From Perkinsus olseni (Eukaryota; Perkinsozoa; Perkinsida; Perkinsidae), in the NCBI GenBank assembly GCA_013115135.1, contig JABANP010000140.1, forward strand, positions 51,710 through 115,709: a stretch of DNA of 64,000 nt, in the 5' to 3' direction. Under the pieces are notes generated by a model. The model saw only the letters and a program-made list of their open reading frames with translations, did not search any database and was not told the DNA's origin. The translations under genes were made by a program, and so were the position numbers. This document shows, one piece after another, positions 24,901 to 34,544 of this stretch (positions within the stretch are counted from its first letter, which is position 1; each line of letters begins with the position of its first letter).

Positions 24901-25617
24901 CATCGACCTACTGCAAATGCGTGCGTAGAAAGGCTGAATGGCACCATTAAGGCCAAAATGATGTATCTACCGACGACGATGTCCTTGAGTGATAAGCTTC
25001 AGCAGTGCATCGAAGTTTACAATAATACGCCGCATAGCAGTACGAAGAAGACCCCTGTAGAGGTTCTCCTGGGACGTCATCCCCGTATTGGCGCTGAGCA
25101 GCCGGAACCAGTACCTACGTCCGAAGGACAAGCTCCTTTCGAAGTTGGTCAGTTGGTATGGGTCTTGAAGCCACCTAACGAGCGAAGAGCTGGTAATAGA
25201 TATATGCCGTCGAAGTATCGTGTGGTTGCCTCTTCCAGCCATGCATCTGTGGTTATACAAGTTAACGCCGTTAACTCGAAGGAGATTAATGTCACTAATG
25301 ACCGTATTGTACCCGCTCAAGGAAGCGAGGTACCGGACAACATGGTGGAAGATGTCGAAGGGTCGGTATGCTCAGAAGTTCTTACGATATCTTCACAGCG
25401 TAGCACTCCCGTGTCGGTGCGCAACGACCAGGAGGCCGAGCTGATGGAAGACGATAACGTATTACCGCAGGCTGATCCGCATCCGCCGGAAGCCATTTTA
25501 TCCGCGGCTCCTTCGAGCCCGAGACCGGTCCGACATCGCCACGAGCCATCGAGATTCCAGCCCGGCGGCGATCCTAAGGAGACGAGTTTTGATTCGAAAG
25601 GATATCCCATTTCATAA
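21985..25617 (+). CDS. Retrotransposon Gag-Pol polyprotein in one frame
   Basis: 1210 residues. Residues 1-140 resemble a Gag capsid helix bundle (FLRRFETCLE, ALVYSLPPEAQSDYE, RFKSRKMTAAENVESYI). Reverse transcriptase spans about 270-560, with VVDISKAYPSL carrying the first catalytic Asp and YFDD at 453-456. RNase H begins near residue 625 (YVDCSD) and includes an INCGELEA segment. The integrase zinc finger (H-H-C-C) is at about 822-866, followed by the catalytic core D (DVTYIDG, about 893), D (RCDRGAGF, about 948) and E (CVERLNG, about 982). I see neither a CCHC knuckle nor a D-[ST]-G protease between Gag and RT, and residues 148-185 look less protein-like than another frame there. Possibly the CCHC/protease part was deleted, or a different protease strategy is used. 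Confidence 0.9.
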   Translation: MSVNEASEHTSLCPTFRGLPESDRGDTGKSLEIFLRRFETCLEIKGVIPPVDVNDAEARQRYQHKRVGLLKAALKDQAAALVYSLPPEAQSDYELVTQALRTAYGLDCLEAYNRFKSRKMTAAENVESYIALLRHDLACCLPTVTREAILKLPLRHSSTGMPQTLLSALGPPVAQCVEKNHYKLPSCDVVEERLGSKVVSVTLDAPDCWARREPVFDDEHNKEETYRWVVGWKWKPRDDEVISGPSYVPGPQELPNLLNKLSEKEYADLVAELRSWVDRGWLVPVADDEKHKVRAILPVIPVLTPHRSTKARPTLNFQKINSYSVKAVDPAAASCPDSLRVWRQFQEGLVVDISKAYPSLYLSEPLTWYQCLYLRLDGRDKPGCLFRLRRLGFGHSSSPRILKCVLDYILGPDAVQSVQPSDLPSLSVEESLLRTGPVSAEFSRDAVPKHYKYFDDILVPVQHVAEREQARKNVEVIRSILQSNNLYTKPPSFLDGSRLLGLEVRRSADGQLYWKRRVSLATLLEIEHKLIDDPTSLTAKDISSWLGSLASHLPVLRWLRPTVAIGKRLLGRSIGSDYSRWNESPAPNIISYCSQICKELRSRGDPARGRWQLPPITEQVWCYVDCSDIAIGVTLTTPQNEVLFDMTALRTPDKDSIRATTHINCGELEACILGIEVLVRFNYTNAVIYCDSTAATKWLQALIDKQKIHVSGIYKLLVTRRLALLRSLLAQYPLSLKVCQVRSQNNLADVVTRVCFNFDAYVTKTANSDLLAFTPRLGGEVDEKKWWPSPNEIQEAQGDDELQYYGGLPVLPVSLHRSVILNLHSFMLHAGEKAVREVVKRYYYVPNLTSAIHEALQYCDDERCVRERAKKTIIDTTSPRRLATTIWSTVAADVTYIDGRGCLIAVDEYSRFASGRPVQSEASHWLWKALCSIFNDPLLGWPVYLRCDRGAGFLALKHRLRERGVVLVATSGHRPTANACVERLNGTIKAKMMYLPTTMSLSDKLQQCIEVYNNTPHSSTKKTPVEVLLGRHPRIGAEQPEPVPTSEGQAPFEVGQLVWVLKPPNERRAGNRYMPSKYRVVASSSHASVVIQVNAVNSKEINVTNDRIVPAQGSEVPDNMVEDVEGSVCSEVLTISSQRSTPVSVRNDQEAELMEDDNVLPQADPHPPEAILSAAPSSPRPVRHRHEPSRFQPGGDPKETSFDSKGYPIS

Positions 25618-25716
25618 ATTTATAGTTAGCACTACGTAGTTGCCGTTTGTTGTTCGTCCGTAATCCGTATTATCCATTAGTCGGTACTCCCTCCTCTGAT
25701 GAACAGGGGGGCGAGT

Positions 25717-25892
25717 TGTTATACCAGTCTAGTCGGTCCCATTATGCGCTCTTCCGGCATTTCTCCTGCATAGCTATGAATGTGACTACTTCAGTGCAGG
25801 ATAGATTAAGAGCAGGTTTCGTCACTCTTTGGAGACCTGTGTTCATCAGCAGTCTTTGGGGCGCTTACCTGAACGAACTCGATATCACAACA
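25717..25892 (+). repeat. 3' long terminal repeat
   Basis: Identical on inspection to 21787-21962. A G-rich stretch (CAGGGGGGCGAG, about 25703-25715) just before it is a good candidate polypurine tract for plus-strand priming. Confidence 0.95.
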
Positions 25893-25897
25893 GTTAG
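25893..25897 (+). other. Target-site duplication, right copy
   Basis: GTTAG immediately after the 3' LTR, matching 21782-21786. Confidence 0.9.
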
Positions 25898-26023
25898 TGC
25901 TCCTACGACTTCCTTAACACACGTTATATTTGGCATGCCACTACACGCCAAACAGAGTTAAGAAGCAGCGCTCCCGACGAAGCCTGTTGCGAAATCAGGG
26001 CAACAGCTTCAGCGTTGTTGTGG

Positions 26024-26140
26024 TATTCTCACTCATAAGGGGGACACAATGCCTGAGGGAGCTTGTGAGATGGACACTATAAACTGTTGGCCAGCCTACT
26101 CATAAACCGAAAGCACGCATAAACAGGGACGGAGCGTGAC
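26024..26140 (+). repeat. Short dispersed element, copy 1
   Basis: About 117 bp resembling the insertion at 62674-62795. Shared landmarks in order: TATTCT near the start, GGGAGCTTGTGAGATGGA, ACGCATAAAC and GAGCGT near the end. No clear terminal inverted repeats. A small non-autonomous element is inferred. Confidence 0.6.
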
Positions 26141-26732
26141 GAGGGCGCCATCCATCGGGGGTGACCTAGTGGGCATTCGTATCCGGAACGCTTCCTAGAT
26201 TAGGATGCTTGATCAGGTGGTAGCAAGCTCACTATAATGCTCAACCGAATCACCGACTCGGCACTCATGCGAGCATCGTCATCGCAGTTGTGAGGACTAG
26301 CAGTTCTCCGATTCGAACGTGCGATACGCTTCGGCTCCGGTGGAGACACCGAGGCCGGTGTCACTCACAGGAAACTCAAACGTCCGACCAGAACTTGACA
26401 ACGAGCGTAGTCTCGCATGCGTGCAGATCAACACGTGAGCCGACTCTGGAACTACAAGATCGATCCTCTCCTTCTTAAATAGCGTGTGAAAGCTTCGAAC
26501 GTTGGAAAGGCCTCTGTTAGAGTGCTTCTATAACCCTCTGTAGCTTGCACGCCAGGGCGGAGATGACGAATCGATTGGGTGTCCGCGATTAAGCACGCGT
26601 GTTCGACTCACGCGGTTGGCCAGCTTTCTATAGTGCGAAGCATCGCTTGGAGGATGGTCCAGTGACCGTAGCACACAAATGTGACGAGCGTGGCTTTCAT
26701 CAGTGCCTCCCCCATTGTGGTTCTTACACGCC

Positions 26733-27122
26733 ATGAGCTCCATTGTCCTCCTCGTTGGTCGTCTGGTTATCGCCATCCAGATGGGGCTGCTCGCTCTCCA
26801 AGCCCCGGTCAAGCCCAGTGGTAAATATTGCGGCAGCGTCTTCCTCGTCGCGAGTGTTAAGCTCACCTTTGGTGGAAATACTTTCGACTTTGATGGAAGG
26901 TATTTCTTCAACCATGGAACAGCTGAGGGTGTGCCCTACACGATGAAAAACGACTCTACCGCTATCCAAGTGCCTATCAACAACACAAAGTTCCAGAAGG
27001 CATACACTGATATGGGACCTCCTTTTCCCGCTTCTGATTTGAAGGAGCTGGGATATGCTAATGATGCGATCACGGCTCATACGATAAAAGGCGACCTAAC
27101 CATGACTAACGGAAACTGCTAG
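26733..27122 (+). CDS. Small secreted protein, subfamily 1, unit 1
   Basis: 129 residues. The signal peptide (MSSIVLLVGRLVIAIQMGLLAL...) is followed by KPSGKYCG, TFDFDGRYFF, VPYTM, a VPINNTKFQ stretch, PPFPASDLKELGYANDAITAH and a terminal Cys (GNC). The start chosen is the Met at the signal peptide; the frame is open further upstream but that part is not shared as protein. Nearly the same N-terminal 25 residues as the 31070 copy. Secreted; function unknown. A member of the same family as 20632 and 28072, from which it differs by longer internal loops. Confidence 0.75.
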   Translation: MSSIVLLVGRLVIAIQMGLLALQAPVKPSGKYCGSVFLVASVKLTFGGNTFDFDGRYFFNHGTAEGVPYTMKNDSTAIQVPINNTKFQKAYTDMGPPFPASDLKELGYANDAITAHTIKGDLTMTNGNC

Positions 27123-28054
27123 ACTATAGCCATGGGAGATCCGCTGCGGTGATCGCAACTCTGCCGAGTTGGTATACGACTTACATATCTCCAGTACATG
27201 ATACTTACCCCGAGCCATGATGCTCTTTGATCTTGATTTCATAGTTGCCGCTGTTGATTATACCATCTCGGTATGTAACGTCGTGTGTCCCCACACATGA
27301 TACAACCCATTTCTGTCAGTAGAGGAACTCGAGCTCTACCTCATGCTGTCCGGCCGCCAGAGTGCCTCTACCTTTATAACTTCAATGAGTTTCAATTTCT
27401 ACAAAGCTTGAGTTTGTAACCTATATTTATCAGAGAGCCCTCTTGGATTGGCGAGAAGCTGAGTGACTGGTGATCTCTGCGGCTAGAGCGTCGACGGGCG
27501 TTCATTGCCAGTCTGCCTCATGACGAGGCTAATCTCTGGGGGCTCATCTCCCGGCAAGGCCCTCGCCTGTAGACAGAGTCGGAGGAGCACAAGACAGGAG
27601 CAAGGAACAAGAGAGGCCAATATATGCCATATACTATATGGAATGCAAGGATAGTTCACTCTCTGAGATAGAGCAGCTCACTTGTACGCGTGCGCATAGC
27701 CGCGGCCCAACGCTAGCCGCTCTATGGCCAGTCAAACCGCCGTAGGCAGCTGCAGCTGCACCGTACGAGCAAGGGATCAACGTGCAATAGATAATCCACC
27801 TACCGAGATGGTCGTGATGCCCACTTCCTCCCTTTATTAGGTCCGCCCGCCTACGGTAGGTCGCCGGCCTACCATAGCGAAAGTGGCATATCGATAAGCT
27901 AATCGCGCTCGTGACCTCGGGCTCTCTCTCTGTAAAGCAATCCGCTACTTTTGGTATATATCGACCGTATTCGGCGCTACCTATCGCTTCGATGTCATGA
28001 GTGCCAGGGAACACAACAATTAGGATGAGCTGCTCCTCCGTAGGGTTATTCTGT

Positions 28055-28060
28055 TATAAA
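28055..28060 (+). promoter_or_regulatory. TATAAA element before secreted-protein gene
   Basis: TATAAA 12 nt before the ATG at 28072, same spacing as at 20615. Position conservation between diverged paralogues suggests function. Confidence 0.35.
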
Positions 28061-28071
28061 TCTGATTAACC

Positions 28072-28458
28072 ATGAACTCGGTGATCCTCTTTGTTGTTCG
28101 TTTGGCGGTCGCTATCATGATGGGGCTATTCGTCGTGCGCGTCGAGGCCGCCCCCAGTGGACAATACTGTGCCAGCATCCCAATCATCTTCAGCATCAGT
28201 CTGACATTCAGAGACGACACCTTCGACGTCAGTGCCAGATACTTCGCCAACCGTGCTTCGGTCCAAGGGGTTAGCTACAGCCTAACCAGCTCAGGCATCA
28301 TTAGTGTGTCCGTCAACGACCCGAGGTTTCGGGATGCTCTCTCTTCATTGGGAGCTCCTGCCTCCGCGTCAGACTTCGAGAGTCTGACCTACGCTAACGA
28401 CCAGATCACGGCCTCCACGAATCTGGGCAGCCTAACCCTAACCAAAGGTCAGTGCTAG
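28072..28458 (+). CDS. Small secreted protein, subfamily 2, unit 1
   Basis: 128 residues. The signal peptide (MNSVILFVVRLAVAIMMGLFVV...VEA) is followed by APSGQYCA, a TFRDDTFDVSARYF segment, VSYSL, VSVNDPRFRDAL, SDFESLTYANDQITAS and a final Cys (KGQC). Closest to the 20632 gene in its cleavage region (VEA-PSG-YC) and downstream DNA, and close to the decayed copy at 32428. Expected to be exported; function unknown. Confidence 0.78.
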   Translation: MNSVILFVVRLAVAIMMGLFVVRVEAAPSGQYCASIPIIFSISLTFRDDTFDVSARYFANRASVQGVSYSLTSSGIISVSVNDPRFRDALSSLGAPASASDFESLTYANDQITASTNLGSLTLTKGQC

Positions 28459-28569
28459 GTTCTTAGTGGTACTTGAGGCCCAGCTTAGGCGGTACTCAGT
28501 TCGTCTTGTATCTGCGATGCGATTGCGCATCATTCATGTGTCTTGTCTTGACCACTACTGGCGACTACT

Positions 28570-28604
28570 GTTGGTGATACCGAATTCATGTTGGTGTCAC
28601 TAAC
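28570..28604 (+). other. Conserved downstream hairpin, copy 2
   Basis: GTTGGTGATACC pairs with GGTGTCACTAAC around an 11-nt loop. Compared with copies 1 and 3, one C has become T, turning a G-C pair into a G-T wobble, so pairing is preserved. It lies 112 nt after the stop at 28458. Confidence 0.65.
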
Positions 28605-29344
28605 CTCGGAAGTTGTTGCGATATTCTGCGCCTTATCGTGCGGTGTTTAGACTTAGTCGCCTCAGCGCAGAGGTGCCTACTCTGCAGTCGCCGTTATTTG
28701 AACTCCGGAGGCTCTCTACTGTCAGTTTGAGAGTCTTAGTCCTCCAAAGTTTCAGTTTCTATAAGGTTTGGGTTAGTGACGAGTATCCGGGAGAGGCGTT
28801 ACGAGGCGTCAACTCCAACTGCGGGATCAGCTATCCTCGTCAGGAGGATGGCTTGTTCACGTGGTTGGCCACCAGTGCTTCCTGCTCATTGGGCCCGCTC
28901 CAACTCGATGGGATTGGAATCTCGCAGGGAGGAGAATGGTTGCTATGAGCCTCAGCTGAGGTGGCCGGAACTGTGACTCAGGCTTCACAGTGTCCGCGTT
29001 GGCGCTGAAGCAGAGTGATCCTAGCGAGAGCTTGCAGAGTGTGGTTCAGCTGTCGCATTTGCTCTACAGCTAGAGGCAGAGCCGCTCTTCAATCCGCTTG
29101 AGCCTCGAGCCTTGTGGGAGCTCCTTATGTCCTCATATCGATGCTGAGTGTAACCTGGCTGAGAAGCCTAAGCCCACTAATGCAGCTCTGATACGTAACT
29201 ATTGAGTGTACTCTGTTGCATCACGAATATTGTAGGATGGTCGAATGAGCCACTTGACTCAGGTGACTCAAGTGACTTGAGTTACAAGCGGACGATCACA
29301 TCGTTGATCCAGCGCCGCTAGGATTGCTGCGCACGGCCCCCACC

Positions 29345-30520
29345 GTGGACCTTCTCCTTCCTTTCGATACTTGGACGCGGCTCGGCCTATTATCCTCTGA
29401 GGGCAATAGGTATCTATAACCGGTCTTTTTCTCGGGACACTTTGAATTTCGGTGGCATCGTGCCATGCGCTGGCACACGCCGCCTTCTGCTGCGTCTAAG
29501 ATGCACGCGTACCAACATACGGCCATCTCAGGCCCGGCTTTTGTGCGGGAGCTCATGATGAGAATTGCTTGTACTGTAACGTTAGAGACTAATGAACATT
29601 TCCTGCTCAAGTGCATGAGATCTGATCGGGCTTGTTCGCGTCCGGATTACGCGGGCGGAAGCGGAAGTTCCGCTGCGGAACTCTTGGGCGAATAACAATG
29701 TGTGAACCGATGTATAGCTACGGCGAATTTCTGTAGAAACTGACATTAAAGAGCGAAGCAAAAGCTGCGTGAAGCAACCGGCTTCGAGGGAATTCTAATA
29801 CATACCCGTAAAAGTTGCTATTGAATGTTAGCCTCGGTATGAGGGAGGCCAAGTGTTAGGACCTGGCCTTTTCGAGTCTCGGAGATGATGCTTGTGGTCG
29901 ACACACTGTGGAAAGAGCTAGTTTTCGTGGTAGTACACAGCCACACCAGTTGTGGAAGCGGATCCTGCCGGGAGGAAAGAAAGTCTCTTAGGCTTGCCCT
30001 ACCCTCAGCCTGAGCGCTACTTTCTGTGCTCAGTCAACTAACCTTCTTAAAAACAAGATACATCGGTGCTAGTCGGACAAAGCCGGTTTCGACGTTGGAC
30101 TTGAAACTTACACACACAGCCACCTCTCTCATCCTCGAATATTTGTTGGTACGACCAACTTGGACCGATACTAAGGTGGTCCTGGACGGTGATGTCCCTC
30201 CTGCTCCGAACGATTGTCTCAAGGCAACTGAGATGTTACGAATCGACAACGATACGCCATGATGGGCCCTCCCCCGGCCAAAAGTACTCGCCCGGTGCGA
30301 GTCGCACTCATACTGCGGAATAGCCGAGGCTGGCGACCGCGCTTTCATCGCCGGATTTGGACCACTCTACGCTTCGTCTAGCGCTTCATTGAAAAGGTAT
30401 AGTGGGGCCCTGCCCCGCGGCTAGGCCAGCCGAGGCGAGTAACAGCCGAGTAGAATTTTTGACGACAGCTTCAAGGTGTGGCTCACAAGGCTTTTTCCCC
30501 TGAAGTTCTCACTGTCCCAA
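29345..30520. other. Spacer between duplication units
   Basis: No supported gene. Short palindromes occur at about 30151-30165 (GTTGGT...ACCAAC) and 30282-30300 (ACTCGC...GCGAGT). ORFs of about 75-105 codons here have no paralogue in unit 2. Confidence 0.4.
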
Positions 30521-31069
30521 TCCGCTTCCCGAGTTAGGATGCTTGATCAACAGCTGAGGAAGCTGGATCAATAGGTGCTGACTCAGCCTCTAGTGCTTGA
30601 GCATTCAATGCCCGATCATATGTCAGATTCGGCAGTCATTGTAGCATAGTTAACGCTCTTATGATGACCAGAACTTTGACGACTCGAGGACGTAGACACC
30701 GAAACATCGCCGACGTCACTCCGCGGAAACTTGAACCTTCGAGCGAAACTCGACCAACGACTCTCCTACAAGCTCAGGATGTGAGGCCGGAACAACACGG
30801 CTGGTCCTCTGTTTCTTCATAAGTTGTAGCAGCTGCAAACGTTGAAATGCCTCTGCTCGAGTGTTACTACAACCCCTAGCCTGCACGCCACAGCGTAGTT
30901 GGCGAATCGATTACGTGCCCGCCATTGAGTACGCGTGCTCTACGCACGCGGTTGGCCAGCGTTCTATAGTGCAAGCCATCGGCTCGAGGATTGTGTACTC
31001 GCCGAAGCACACAAATATGTGATGAGGGTGGTTTTCGTTAGTGCCTCCCCCTTGTGGATCTCACAAGCC

Positions 31070-31453
31070 ATGAGCTCCATTGTCCTCCTCGTTGGTCGTC
31101 TGGTTATCGCGATCCAGATGGGGCTACTCGCTCTCGGAGCCCCGGTCAAGCCCAGTGGACCATATTGTTGGCGTTCGCTCAGCATGACTATTGCGTTCAA
31201 CTTCCATGGTGATACCTTCAACTTTGATTGGTGGTATTTTATCGGCTATGGATCTGCCCGGGATGTGCCTTACAAGATGAACGGCTGCACCACTATCCTA
31301 GTGCCCATCAACAACCCCAAATTCCAGGAGGCGTTCACCGGTATGGGGCCCCCTTTTCCTGCGTCTGATTTTAAGCAGCTGAGCTATGCTAACAATGCGA
31401 TCACGGCTCATACGCGGGAAGGCGATCTGACCATGACCAACCGTGACTGCTAG
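31070..31453 (+). CDS. Small secreted protein, subfamily 1, unit 2
   Basis: 127 residues with the same signal peptide as 26733. The mature part keeps KPSGPYC, GDTFNFDWWYF, VPYKM, VPINNPKFQEAF, PPFPASDFKQLSYANNAITAH and a terminal Cys (RDC). It has one extra internal Cys (NGCTT) and changed aromatic residues relative to unit 1, so the mature part diverges faster than the signal peptide. Secreted; function unknown. Confidence 0.75.
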   Translation: MSSIVLLVGRLVIAIQMGLLALGAPVKPSGPYCWRSLSMTIAFNFHGDTFNFDWWYFIGYGSARDVPYKMNGCTTILVPINNPKFQEAFTGMGPPFPASDFKQLSYANNAITAHTREGDLTMTNRDC

Positions 31454-32427
31454 ACTATAGCCATGGGGGGTACGCTGCAGTTTTGACAGTTCTGCCGGGT
31501 TGGCATACGAAGTATCTCGAGTATGTGATACTTACTCCAAGCCGTGACGGTCTTTGATCTGAAGGCCGTCTCTGTCCGTAGAGAACCTCGAGATCTCCCT
31601 ATTGTTATATGGCCGTCAGACTGCCTCTACCTTTATAATCTCGATGAGTTCTAATATCTACAAAGCTTGAGTTGGTAACCAATATTCTTCAGGGAGTCTC
31701 TGGGATTCGCGAGAAGTTGAGTGACTGGTGATATCCGAGTGTTTTGATGGACCCGGTAGCTCTCGACTCTTCAGCTGTGTCTCATATCGTGCAGGAAGTT
31801 CTACGTCAAGTTTCTTATCATCGCCTAGCGAGGTAGTTCGTGGAGCGCTATCATCGCAACCCAGTCGCGACTCGGCCGGCTGTAGTGTCGTGGTGAACGT
31901 CTATCACTACCGGCGAAGCTGATCTCCGGAGGCTCATCTTGCTCGTGGGAAGAGTCGGAGGAGCACTAACGATAGGACCAGCCGGCGATTCACGAACAAA
32001 ACAGTCCAACATATGTAAAAGCTGGAATGCAAGGAATTGTTCACTCTCAGAGATAGATCAGCTCATTCGTACGCGTAGGCACAGCCGTACACACGCTGGT
32101 CGCTCTGCGGCCACTTCAAACCGCCATAGGTAGCTGCAGCTGCACTGTACGAGCGAGGAATCAACGTACGATAGATAACTTACCGACGGCATGATCGTGA
32201 TGTCTACTCTCGTTTTATTAGGCCCACCTGCCAACCATAGCGAAGGAGGCAAATCGATAATCTATACGCGCTTAAGCGCTCGAGCTCCTTCTCTCGGCCG
32301 AACAGTCGAGTGTACTTGACCACGTTCGGCGTTACGCATCAGTTAGATATTCTCAAGTGCTTCGGAGCACAACTAAAGGGATGGGCTCCTTCTCCGTGGG
32401 GCTATCCTGTTGTATGCCTTATTATTC

Positions 32428-32774
32428 ATGAGGTCTGTGATCCCCTTTGTTGGTCGTTTGGTGGTCGCTATCATGGTGGGGATATTCGTTGCTCTTCGTG
32501 CATCGTGAGCATCAGTCCTACACTCTGAGACGACACCTTCGACGTCAGTGCGAGATACTTCGCCAGCCGTCCTTCGGTTCAAGGGGTTAGCTACAGCCTA
32601 ACCAGCTCAGGCAATATTGCAGTGTCCGTCAACGACCCGAGGTTTCAGGATGCTCTCTCTTCATTGGGAGCTCCTGCCTCCGCGTCAGACTTCGAGAGTC
32701 TGACCTACGCTAACGACCAGATCACGGCCTCCACGAGTCTGGGCAGCCTAACCCTAACCAAAGGTCAGTGCTAG
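32428..32774 (+). pseudogene. Small secreted protein, subfamily 2, decayed copy
   Basis: The start and signal peptide are recognisable (MRSVIPFVGRLVVAIM), but about 45 bases around the cleavage site and first Cys are missing and the frame meets TGA at about 32506. From about 32530 the homologous frame resumes (DDTFDVSARYFA...) and runs to the same KGQC end at 32774, almost identical to 28072. The upstream TATAAA is changed to TATGCC. The mature region remains nearly free of damage, so the loss is recent. Confidence 0.8.
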
Positions 32775-32885
32775 ATCCTTAGTGGTACTTGAGGCCCAGC
32801 TTAGGCGGTACTCAGTTCGTCTTGTATCTGCGATGCGATTGCGCATCATTCATATGTCTTGTCTTGACCACTACTGGCGACTACT

Positions 32886-32920
32886 GTTGGTGATACCAAA
32901 TTCATGTTGGTGTCACCAAC
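32886..32920 (+). other. Conserved downstream hairpin, copy 3
   Basis: GTTGGTGATACC and GGTGTCACCAAC pair around an 11-nt loop, 111 nt after the stop of the decayed copy. Confidence 0.65.
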
Positions 32921-33518
32921 CTCGGAACTTGTTGCGATATTCTGCGCCTTATCGTGCGGTGTTTAGACTTAGTCGCCTCAGCGCAGAGGTGCCTACTCTG
33001 CAGTCGCCGTTATTTGAACTCCGGAGGCTCTCTACTGTCCATTTGAGAGTCTTAGTCCTCCACAGTTTCAGTTTCTATGAGGTTTGGGTGAGTAACAAGT
33101 ATCTAATAAGGGCGCTAGGAGGCGTCAACTCCAACCGAGCCACAAGCTTTCCTCGTCACCAGGACAGCTTGCTCACACGGTTAGCAACCAAGGCCTCCTG
33201 CTCATTGACCTCTTTTCAGCTCACGGCGCTGGATTCAGAAACTTGCGGGGACAAGAATAGTCCATTCCACAGCGCCGTTTTCTAATGTGGGCATCATTCT
33301 ATCACTGCAGCTCCCAACACGTCTTGACGACGGTCGAGAGAAGTTAATAGTTCGCGTTAATAGCAACGCCATCATAGTGTATGTAACGTCCTTGAACCCA
33401 CACTTCGTAGAAGCCCTGACCACTCCGGGAGAGTTCACTCTCTGGTTTGTGTGAGGGATATTGGGCCCTGGTTCGTCATAAACGTCAACTGGTACCACCG
33501 ATAGCAGAGTCAATGGAC

Positions 33519-34521
33519 TCAGCGCCGCTGGGATTGCTGACGGCCTCCATCGCAGGTGTTGGAGCGGTCCACGACTGCAAGACTCAACGACAGCTCCTCC
33601 ATCCGAACGAAACTCATCAATAAGCGTAATTGTTCATGCAAAAACAACATATCATTTGAGGTTGGCATCACTCGGTCGCTCCTCCTTCTTCTGCCGCTCG
33701 AAGAAGCTTTCGGCGGCGAATGCTTTCCAATAGGGCTTTCGACTTCTCGTATGCGGAGAGCACCTGAGGGTTCGTCGAGATCATGAACCATTGGCCAGGA
33801 ATCCATCAAGCCCAGGACCCCCACCATGTCGTGGTGAGGGTCTGAAGCCCGATGGAACCCATGGCTAAGTTACGGAGCAATCCTCGCCGCACCTTCGATG
33901 CCTCTTCCTGAATCTCCCTCGGATCCATCGAAACAGATTCCTGGGCTCCACCTGGAACTCCTGGCACCCTCAAAATCCCAGCAGCAGCAGAGTCGTAGCC
34001 TTCGAGGTGCTACGCGGGAACAAGACGCGTGGCGAGACTACATGGTGTGATGCACTATATGTAGCCAGAATATTTTCACTCGTGGCGGCCACTCGGTGTA
34101 CTCCGGCTATCCCCTTACGCTTGTCTCCGTTCCAGGTCTCCTTCGACTACCGTAGTCCTCGCTGCTGAGTACACCGGAGCCTACTACGCCACCATTCAAC
34201 ACGTTCAAGCGAGTGCTCCAACCACTTTGGATGTGGTTTGATCGTTCGTGTTGCAGCTCGACATTGTCGGGGTGGACGGCTGAGACATTTGCTCCCTCGG
34301 AGACTGCCGAAGCGCCCACCTCGTGAACTCGGCGCCCTGAAAAGCACTCGAGCAAAGACCTTAGCCTGCGGCTCGAAGCAGGCCGAGCACCTCCAGCTCC
34401 ATTGCTCCCACCATCCCCTCCGACGTAGCTCTCTGCCCTGATGGTATCGGCGTTCGAGGGTTTGTTGATGGAAGTGTGTGGAGGGCTCGTATAAACCCTG
34501 TGAATGACCAACATCCGCCAC
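33519..34521 (-). CDS. Hypothetical protein, probably split by introns or frame breaks
   Basis: Coding-like minus-strand pieces. One, at about 33840-34015, reads SMDPREIQEEASKVRRGLL; the next, 33519-33827, has an acidic/Arg-rich part (SSSGRRRRSDR) followed by a Leu-rich helix (LFLHEQLRLLMSFVRMEELSL) that could be a short coiled coil. A further Ser/Gly-rich piece lies at 34107-34514. The order on the strand fits one gene, but I cannot place the junctions, and no family is recognised. It lies directly downstream of the GCP gene on the same strand, so it might instead be an unrelated neighbour with its own promoter. Confidence 0.35.
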
Positions 34522-34544
34522 TTGGTTGACTAAGAGGCACCAGC

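Larger units (their letters stand above)
21787..25892 (+). mobile_element. Intact LTR retrotransposon, 4.1 kb, Ty3/Gypsy-like order
   Basis: Two direct 176-bp LTRs that begin TG and end CA, flanked by a 5-bp GTTAG duplication, enclose one 1210-codon ORF with Gag-like, reverse transcriptase, RNase H and integrase parts in that order. The LTRs show no difference that I can see, so insertion is recent. The order RT-RNase H-integrase excludes Ty1/Copia; Ty3/Gypsy or BEL/Pao remain, and I favour Ty3/Gypsy. It sits between members of the small secreted protein family. Confidence 0.95.
26200..29340 (+). repeat. Tandem duplication, unit 1
   Basis: Matches 30530-33540 in order: an AGGATGCTTGATCA start, the genes at 26733 and 28072 versus 31070 and 32428 (offsets 4337 and 4356), shared downstream DNA, and CAGCGCCGCT-GGATTGCTG near 29311 versus 33517. 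Borders approximate. Confidence 0.85.
30530..33540 (+). repeat. Tandem duplication, unit 2
   Basis: Partner of 26200-29340. The subfamily 1 gene is intact here, the subfamily 2 gene is decayed. Confidence 0.85.
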
